From: Papilionanthe hookeriana x Papilionanthe teres
Lineage: Eukaryota > Streptophyta > Magnoliopsida > Asparagales > Orchidaceae
Length of the DNA stretch: 64,000 bases
Assembly: GCA_022702705.1 (NCBI GenBank)
Contig: CM040430.1
Span: 76,883,239-76,947,238 of the forward strand
Reading direction: 5' to 3'
The position numbers and the translations under genes are program-made. A model generated the notes under the pieces. The model ran no database searches. It was given only the letters and a program-made list of their open reading frames with translations, and was not told the origin of the DNA. Positions 55,383-64,000 of the stretch are shown here, piece by piece (within the stretch, counting starts at the first letter, position 1; each line of letters starts with the position of its first letter).

Positions 55383-58300
55383 TGTTGACCTCATTTTTGA
55401 TGAGGACTTTTCTCTTCTCTCTCCTTAGTACTTAAGATCTAGCCTTAGGCTTTTCCTTTGACTATCATAGAGGATTAGAGATAGCACCCACCATTTAGAA
55501 ATTTAAACACCTCTTAACTCCCTGCAAACCCCATAAGTTTGATTGTAAACCCCTAATTCACTTGGAGGGTTAAGATCAAATGTGGAGGTTTAAAGGATGA
55601 GTTCCCTATAGGACTCTTTGGCCTTAGGACTACCCTGGGTGGCCTGGTCTGGTGAGGGTTGAACTGCACACATTAAACTTTCACACACATTCCAAATCCT
55701 AAAACCATTCATACCTAGCTTGACTTCCTAACTCATGTAGGTAATTCATATGGATGGTCCCCAACCCCTAAGCCCTTGGCTAAGAGGGTTAGGAACAACA
55801 TAGTGAATACCTCAAATGAGTCCTCTCATGGCTCTTATGGGCTTGATATGGCTTTATGGCTCAACCAAAGTGATTCCATTCTACTCAAATTTGATCAATC
55901 TTCATTTTTCCAAAATTTCAATTTTTGACCCTCGGGACCCTACACCCACTAAACCTACCAAATGTCCTTAAAACTACCCAAAAATTGCAAAATCACCTAA
56001 ACTACCCAAAATTCCTCAAAACCAATCCTAAAAATTTCCCCCCACTCAAATTGATCATCCATAGCCAAATATACCAAAATTTCCAAAAAAATACCCCAAA
56101 ATACCCTCCAAATACCCAAAATACCCTTCTTAACCAAAAATTCCATAAATTCCAACAATTCCTAAAAAATTTCAAAAAATTACAAATATTTCCAATTTCA
56201 TTTTGTTCAACTACACTATAGGCCAATTTTGTCAATTTAACCCACTTTTACCAAAACCCCCAATTTGACACATTCTTAACTCAAATGAACCCAATGTCAA
56301 ACCAAATCAACCCAATTGACCTCAATTTTGGTCCTATTCAATTCTAAACTTTAATTTAATATCCCCAATGTCAATTTAGACCAAATCTAAGCCCAATTTG
56401 ATTGACATTTGGATCCAATTCCAATTTGAAGCCTAAAGCACAATTTTGGCCCATGACCTAAACCTAGCCCAAACCAACCCAATTCAACTCCAATTAACCC
56501 CAAATCTTTTCCTAAACCTTCCTAATATCCCCACAAACAAAATACTAACAAGATTTGCCCCAAAAGTTGAACCTAAACTCCACCCAAGCCAAACCTAAAG
56601 TCAAAATCCCTATTTTTGGCCTAAACCCAAACCTAACCCAAATGGGCCCAAATCCCAAAATCAAAGCCCAACCAAAGTTGAAACTCTTTGTAACACTCCC
56701 ATAAACATTTCTCAACATTAATTTTACATCAAATCCAACCTTAGCCCAAATTAGCCCAATTTGACCCACTTTGGCCCCTTTCCCAAAAAGCCCAAATTAA
56801 ATCCAATTCCACTTTAAATGAAACCAAACCTTTTCTAAAATGTTCATGACACATCCCTAAGCTAAACCCAACACTTGTTTGGCTCAATCCTTCATAAAAT
56901 TTCCATCCACTAATTTGTTTTAAAACCTAAAATCCCACTTCCCTTAAAGCACTTTTAAAACCCACCCAAATTGATTTCAAAAAGCCCAAAATCAATCCAA
57001 AGCCCACATGACATTTCTTTCTATCATCCCTTTAATCAAAATCACCCCTAAGTTTCAAAATCATCATTAAACCATTCCAAATCAAGCTTCATGAAAATTT
57101 TCCACCAAAATACCAAAAATCCTAAAATCTACTTCCATGAAATTGACCAAGCCTTGCCCTAATCCACATGGAGCCATTGAGCCATGCATAAGCCATATGC
57201 AAGCCATGGGAGCCACTTTCCACCTCACCAAGCCATTAATGGCAAAAGGAGGAGGCTCTTTCTTAATCCTTCATTAATCTTTTTAACCCCATTTATGCTA
57301 CACTCTAAACCAAGTTTAGCGACATCACCATGGATGGAGACTTCACCACCCCTTCCTAGCTGATCCAAATGATTCCCTCAGCCCAAAACCAAGCATGGGA
57401 GGGTGCACCCAATCCATTTACATGACTTGACCAAATTAGACCTAAAAGAGCCAATTCCCCCATGCCATTTAAATCCACTCCTTTGCACATGTCAAACCCC
57501 AATTGAATTCACAAACCTCAAGCCCTGACCACACTGAGTCAGATGGTGACCTGACCCTGGCCGGACCACCACCCCAGTCGCCGGAAACTACCAGGCTGAG
57601 AGCCTTAATTTGATTTCAAAAGTTCAAAATGAATTGGCTGAGTTGTTCCAACCCAAATGCCCATTGTGGCTGTTCTTCTCCTCCCCTAGGCAGCTGATCC
57701 CAAGCCTTAAACCCCCCTGGGAAGCTCTCCAACCATGTCTATTTAAACCCACCACCCTCTCGGCCAAACAAGGTGATGAACCAGACCTAAACAAAACTCG
57801 CGCAAAATTGCTCCAGGACCTTCTCCTCACCTAGAGCACTTGATCCCCATTGGATTCTAGCCCCGATTTCTCCCGAGTCGAGCTCGATTTCGAGTTCGAA
57901 TTCGAGCCCGAAACCGGGACATTTCCAAAACCTCCACCAAATCCAAATTAAACTCACCCACACCTGCACGGGACCAAGAGAAGGAGATCCCCGGTGAAAG
58001 CCCCCTCTCCGGGCCACCCATTTGCTCCGACCTCGAAGCTTTGAAATCGGCCGTGGACACTTTCATACCAGACGATTCCACAGAGCCGGAGACTTCATCC
58101 GGAGCTTCCTTGGGTGCGATCGAAGGTGATACAACTCTACGATTGAAGCTACACTTCTCGGAGCAAATGTATGGATCATTCCTTCCTCCAGAAGCTTCCA
58201 GGTGATTCTCCATTTTGTTTTACTTAATTTCATAGCATGTAAACCATATGGATGTGTTTATCTCTTTAAGATGAATCCATAGAGCATAAGAACACGAAAA

Positions 58301-61300
58301 TCCGTTGAGAAATGAGAGAGTTCTTATGGTTTTAGTGTGGACGGTCACGGGTGCACACCAGTCGTAGACGATGACCAGGCGTCGTCCGATCGAGCGTGTA
58401 TCGAGTGGACGGTCCAGATTGCGCCGGACCAGAGAACGTTACATGAACCGCAGGCCCCTGGAGCGCTGAGTCAGATGGCGGCGTCGAATGGGAGCGCGAC
58501 GCGTGGGCTTTCGGAGCTGCCGAGGATGAGTCGGCGCCGCGTGGATAAGTAGGAAAATATGGATTTTTTTGATTTATTAAAATACCCAGAAATTAGAAAA
58601 TCCATAGCTTTGTGTAGGAAAATCATAAAAATAAACTAAAAGTACCCTCTTGCTCAGTGAACAGAGGAGAATAATATGGAAAAGAAATCAAGTTATTTTT
58701 ATGAGTATTTTATTTTTAATTAATTATTTACTCATTTCAGTATTTTGATTCTTCATTTGCATAGACAATTCACCATGGCATGAGACCATAGGGCTTTTGA
58801 AGCCTACGATCTTGGGAACATTCCTTGAATTTTTCGAGGTCGAGAGGTCATCTCTATGGAAAGTTATGTATTTTTCAAGTTTATATCACTGTTGTTGGTA
58901 TTTTAATTCTAATAATTAGCATATTGTCCAATAAATTCCAGAAAAATTTGGTGAAGTTTCTTAGGACCAGAGGACCCTAGGATAATTATATTTTGAGTTA
59001 ATTCACTAAGAATAACTCTAATTGGCCTAATTACTCAAAATTAAATTTTAATTAATTAGGGTTAACCACATATTAAAATAACTTGAAAATAATTCTCCAC
59101 TGAACTTTAGGATCAGAGGAACCTCATATAAAAATTTGAGGTCAATTGGAAATGATTAGCCCCACCAAATGAATTAATTAAGCCACATGATTAAAATTAA
59201 ACTTTAAAAATCCATAACTCTAAAAATAAATTTCAAAAATTCACCAAATTGGTTTTGTGGGCTCTCACAGTATCGGAGGAGTCTATAAAAATTAAAATTG
59301 GAATTTTCTAAATTTTTTATTTTTAATCATATTTTAATATTTTAAATAATTAAAAAATAATAAAAATCATAAAAATATCATATTTTGACTCCTAATCACT
59401 TAGTAACAAACCAAATATTTTTCCCAAGTCTCAAAGTAAAGATATTGAGTTTTAAATGCTTAAAACAATTTTTAATATTAAAAAATATATTTTCCAACCT
59501 TTTCACTAAATTAATTCCAATAAATCAAAGAAAAATTAGAAAATTGTAAAATTTATTTCTTTGAACTCCTTGAAGTCAGAGAGATTTAAGAAAAATAAAA
59601 AATCCATTTTTCAACTTTAATTTTATTTCATAATTAATTAATACTCTAAAACTAAAAATAATTATAATAAATAAAATATAATTCAAAAAATCACCAAAAT
59701 TGGTCCGAGTGGTCCTCTGGTCATTAGAAACATTCCATAATTTTCTTAAGGATAGAAACTTTTCTTTGGTCATGTTGTTGAATTTTCCTTGAAATTCCTT
59801 ATTTTTCACTAAAAATAATTATATCAGAAAAATCACATTTTCTCCTCCAATGTCTTGATTGACATGTGAGTGAGGTGACATAAAAATTTTAAGCTCATTT
59901 GAACTCAATTTAGTGAGTTATGAAATAAATAAGCCTAAAAGGGTATAAAGGTAATTAAAGAATTTAAATCCCTTTATTAAAATTTTAGGTTTAATTAAAA
60001 TGGAGGGTGAAATATTTGATTTTATCTTTCTTGGATGATTGAAACTTTGGGAAATTTAAAAGGCTAGGAACCCATTAATCACTTTTAATAAACCAAAAAA
60101 ATGAAACTTTAATTATTTAAACAATTTAAATTTTTGGAAGATTAATGAAAATTTGAATTATTAAAAATAAGGATATAATTTGAGAGGATATTAATCCTTT
60201 AATAAAAAATCCCTAAATAAATCACTCCAATAATATTTAACTCTTAATTAAGATTAAAATGATAATCCAAACTAAGTAAATTAAAAATTAAAAATAAATA
60301 ATCATTAAATTAAAGAAAAGTTCAAAATATTAAATAATTTAATAATTAAATTAAATTAAATTAAATTAAATTAAATTAAGTAAAAATTAAATTAATATTA
60401 AAATTAAATTAAATTAACATTTTAACAATTAATAAGCTAAATTAAAAATATTTAAATTAAATTAAATTAAATTAAATTAAATTAAGTTAACATCATTCGA
60501 TAATAAAAGTAAAATAAATTTGAGATATTAAGATCACTTAAAGTATAAAGATTTGAATCAAAATATAATTTGAACAACTATTCCGAACTTAAAATTATTA
60601 ATTAAAACCTCATAATTAAATTAAATCACTTTAAACCATTAACTCGAACTTCGAATTAAGGATGATTAAAATTCTCGACAAACCAACTTGCCCTACAAGG
60701 CTTTAATTATTATAACTCTTAAATAGAGTATTAAGTGAGATGTCACTTCATTCATCGAGGTAATCGAATGTCCAGAGTTCAGCTGAGCGAGAGACAGAGC
60801 TTAACTAAACTCTTGGATGATTAATTCACTTGTGCAACTAAATTTACTTGGACTCGAAATGATCTCGGAAATATTGAAAAGATGTTTAGGACTCGTCCTA
60901 AGCACTTTCTCAATATGATGAGATGTTTTAGAAGAATAATTGAATTTAATTGTTCTTTGATGAAGAAAATTATCCTTAAATAAAACACAAGAACCTAGAC
61001 GTCATAGGAGTGACTAGTTATAGGATTAAGATTTTGGTAGATAACCAAAACCTGTCCCTTGGCTTGACCAAGGTATTTGTTGAAATATTTAAATGCCTTA
61101 ACATGTGTTTTAAGTGCAGCTTGGGATGACGGGAAGACCCTCCAGGTACGCTTTTATTTTATTGCAATTTACTTACATGCACTATACTTTACTTTTTCTT
61201 GCATGTTAAACAAGACTAGTGCATGAAAACCAAAACCTTTAGGATAGTCCCTGAACTGAAACGAAAACTAAATTAAAAGTCACCACAAGATAAAATTCAC

Positions 61301-62687
61301 CGCCACAACATTCCAAAATATAAAACAACTCAAAATTTAATCATAAACAGAACAACAAACTACAATTGTAACTAAATTAAAACATCTCGTTGAATGATCG
61401 GGAATACCTCGGATGATGTAACCCACGTGTTGCTAACGCGATTTCACCGATCTAAATGAAAGTGCAGAACTCATTCGATTGAGTTTAGCAAATTCATCCG
61501 GACTAAGTGAATTCGAAGAAAATAACGGTGCTTGGGATGACGGAACCGTGGGATCTTAATCGGTTCTGTTTAAACAACTTTAAGATTTATTTTAATTAAA
61601 ATATTAAAAATATTTGGACTTTAAGATTTCTAAACCAATAAACTTCTCTCATCTCTTGATTTTTACCTTCTACAATTAAACCTCTACAACAACAAGGAGC
61701 TCGGAGCATGGTGGGCAGCACGGCCATCGTCATCAGCAAAACTCGGATCTACACCAGCTAAACCTTTCTTAGAATTAAATAACCAAACCATAGGACTTCG
61801 AGGTAGTTTGCCTAGTGCAACATAAATCCTCAACTCTTCGTTAGGAATTTGCATGATCATGTCATGTAAATTAAGCCTTAATCGGTCTTAGGACTCCGAG
61901 GTAGTCGTTCGGTACGACATAAACCCTCATATCTTCCAGGCTATTTGTATGATCATGTCATACAAATATAAGTCCTAATTAATTAAAATTGGCACGATTA
62001 CAACATTAAATAAACTCTCAAATTGAAGCCAAAAAATAGGATAGTTTGGAAAGTTGTCAAGATTCTTCTTGGGTCCTCAGCTTCTCCTACTTCTCTTCTA
62101 TTGGACTCTTAAAATAAATTGTTCCAAATTCGAGCTAATTCCTTTTGAAATTTCCAAAACTCAATCCTTTGAAACCTTAAACTTTGAAATTCTTGAGAGC
62201 AAAACCACTGATCATTATCGAGAGTTTTCTTAGATGATTCCCGTCATTTAAGATGTAATTAACTATAGGGGCTTGCCCTTATAGGAAACTTTAAGAACCC
62301 AGGTAATATAAACCCTGCTTAATTTCTTTATATTAAGCAGGAAACTTGTCGGCTTATAAAATTGGTTCACAGACCAAACGGATGTCACAAATCTTCTAGT
62401 TTATTTAACCGAGCCTCATCATCAAGTAGTGTGTCTATTCTTCGGGATAGATATACAGTTTGTGGTGCATTACTCGTTTATATAAACTATTTGGGATGCG
62501 AGATCGGTTCAATTTCATATCTTAAAATTTTCAAACTTAAAATTATTTTCAAAATCAAATACTACTTTCTAAATTATATATATATATATATATATATATT
62601 TAAATTAAATTTAAAATCTAAAAAGTTTGCCGACAACTTTTGCAGGCGACCCTTTTTCAAAACACATAACCTAAAAATATGTCGATA
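55383..62687 (+). repeat. 3' LTR of element 2 (7.3 kb)
   Basis: 7,305 bp in plus orientation, TGTTGACC to TGTCGATA (the others end GCCGACA; the terminal CA is changed to TA). Contains C/A-rich DNA (55900-57000, complement of the G/T-rich part of the other LTRs), a CpG-rich island at 58340-58550 with a 71-codon frame, a TTAAA array (60340-60480) and (TA)n at 62575-62599. The antisense ORF conserved in the other LTRs is present at 61860-61684 on the minus strand, ended by TAG where the others continue. Confidence 0.93.
62575..62599. repeat. (TA)n microsatellite in the element 2 LTR
   Basis: Twelve TA dinucleotides; the other LTRs have only tatatatgtaa-like short versions at the same place (about 39612). 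Confidence 0.9.
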
Positions 62688-63079
62688 CCCCCCTTGGTTT
62701 TCTTTGAAGCCTCATAAACTTCTTTTTAACTAATGTGACGGTAAAAATGAAAAGTTTTATTATTATTAACGATATTAAGATCACTAAGGTCGATCGTACT
62801 TTCAGCATCTTCATTAAAAAGTTTATCGAAATAACTCACCCACCTATGTTGAATATCTTTTTCTAAGAAAAGCACTTTTTGATTTTCATCTTTAATACAC
62901 TTTACTTGTGTTAAATATTTACTTTTCTTTTCTCTTTGTTTGGCTAGTTTATACATATATTTTTCACCATCCTTAGTATCTAACATGTTATAAAAATCAC
63001 TAAAAGCAGATTTTTTAGCGTCACGGATTATTCATTTAGACTCCCTGTGGGTCGTTTTATATTTTTCCCAGTTCTCTAC
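62688..63079 (-). pseudogene. RTE-like LINE ORF2 fragment
   Basis: Minus-strand remnant of a non-LTR retrotransposon between endonuclease and RT. From 63079: ENWEKYKTTHRES, a TGA, IIRDAKKSAF, MLDTKDGEKYMYKLAKQREK, QVKCIKDENQKVLF, HRWVSYFDKLFNED, then FYRHIS, a TAA, and KEVYEASKKTKGG, which is where RTE-type ORF2 normally continues KSGKAVGPD. It stops there because element 2 inserted; the other end is cut by the Athila LTR at 63080. It is the oldest layer visible in the window. Confidence 0.88.
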
Positions 63080-64000
63080 TGACCACAAGAAAATATATTG
63101 CAAATTTCATACCAAATTATATGAAATTACACTTTAAAGAAAGATATTTTCTTTGTTTTATTGCAGGAATGAAGAATTATAAGTACTAAAAGTAAAAAAG
63201 CACAAAAGAAGCGGATTTGGAGCAAAAAGAACTAAAAATGATGAAAATTGAATTGTCCCGCCGACGGCGAGATTTTCCCGAGAGTTTTTGAATATTTTAT
63301 AAAGAGCCCACCGACGGCGAGATCGAGCCCGCCGACAGCGAGATCGGCGCGGTTAGCCCACCTTCTAGAAGCCCGCCGACGGCGAGATCGAGCCCGCCGA
63401 TGGCGAGACAGTTGAAAAGAGCCAGATACAATGAACCTGGACGCTTTTTGAAGAGGTGCTTAAGCAACCTTTGAATATTTGACTCCTTCTATAAATAGAG
63501 ACGATTTTTGTCCCTTTAGTGTGTCATTTTTTGTGTCTGTTTGTGTTGTTTTAAAGTCAATTAGTGTTCATTTGTGTTGGAGTGTAAATCAGAGAGCCTA
63601 GTGAGTTTAATTAAGTGTGTTGTACTGGAAGGAAGAGTCAAAGGAACTTGAGGAGTCACGCTTGGGGAGAAGAGTTGAGATAAGTATATTTGTTATTGTT
63701 TGTTAACTTTAATGAAATCCATGCTTTGTGTTATTTTTCCCATGCTTTCTGAGTAGTTTCCTTAGTTTTTTTTCTTGTTGTTGAGATTATGTGAAGTGAC
63801 GAATCAAAGTAACTGTGCCTAAAATTATTAAATAAAAATCGTGATAATCTTTTACTTAAAACTTAATTTACTTTCAATTTGGCCAATTGATTTGTTAACA
63901 TATTTTGAATTATCAACTATAGTAAAGATTACATCCGAGATTCAAGGAAGTCAAAGGCCTTGGAAGGAGGGTGCAAATAAATAGGGAAATATTAACTATC
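63080..64000 (+). repeat. Athila LTR, 5' part, second copy (plus strand, partial)
   Basis: Begins TGACCAC at 63080 and matches the Athila LTRs at 32851 and 23835 read in reverse (gaaattacactttaaagaaa, gcaggaatgaagaat). It carries five GC-rich near-palindromes (63257-63410), HSE-like cttctagaag (63362-63371) and a clean TATAAATAG at 63490-63498. It runs off the right edge, so it could be a solo LTR or a full element. Divergence from the nested Athila is clear. Confidence 0.9.
63490..63498 (+). promoter_or_regulatory. TATA box of the second Athila LTR
   Basis: tataaatag followed by agacg, a strong plant TATA box about 80 bp after the last GC-rich unit. Its place matches the boxes in the other two LTRs. 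Confidence 0.75.

Overview
The window is AT-rich plant nuclear DNA made almost entirely of nested LTR retrotransposons. I see no ordinary host gene and no rRNA or tRNA gene. Plant origin rests on two things: Ty3/gypsy polyproteins of the Tat/Ogre and Athila types, and primer-binding sites matching plant tRNA-Arg and tRNA-Asp 3' ends. The species cannot be named from this sequence.

Layout. (1) 1-7981: the 5' end of giant Tat-type element 3 (minus strand), with pre-gag start, leader, PBS and a 7.4 kb 5' LTR; its body runs off the left edge. (2) 7982-8240: a 259-bp gag fragment of element 2 (plus strand). (3) 8241-46974: a complete Tat-type element 1 (minus strand), flanked by a near-perfect 5-bp duplication (ATAGT/ATAGC) of element 2 gag. 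It is about 28 kb without its passenger and has LTRs of about 7.5 kb. (4) 22180-32851: an Athila element (minus strand) inside the RNase H region of element 1, with a perfect CAGGG target duplication. (5) 46975-62687: the rest of element 2 (gag, protease, RT, two RNase H domains, truncated integrase, 3' repeats, 3' LTR). (6) 62688-63079: an RTE-like LINE fragment (minus strand) that element 2 inserted into. (7) 63080-64000: the LTR start of a second Athila copy (plus strand), also inside the LINE. Insertion order is therefore LINE, then element 2, then elements 1 and 3 into element 2, then Athila into element 1; the second Athila entered the LINE at an undetermined time.

The main discovery is at 18140-19707. 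Between integrase and the 3' repeats, element 1 carries a decayed gene for an ALKBH9/10-type Fe(II)/2-oxoglutarate dioxygenase. Plant members of this family remove m6A from RNA. The HxD, distal His and RxxxxxR motifs are all readable, although the frame is broken by three indels. The reading frame has no early ATG and sits behind a strong splice-acceptor-like tract, so it may have been made from a spliced subgenomic RNA. Its N-terminal part shares short motifs with the element's own pre-gag region. This suggests a retrotransposon family that carried its own RNA demethylase, possibly to evade m6A-dependent control. Element 2 lacks the gene because of a deletion that also removed the integrase C-terminus.

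Other structure worth attention: an 18-nt perfect complementarity between the 5' leader and the polypurine-tract region of element 1; a conserved hairpin beside the PPT; hypervariable 3' tandem repeats; and an Athila U3 with arrays of GCCGAC-containing near-palindromes and an HSE-like site. All copies carry stops or frameshifts, so the coding entries are remnants.
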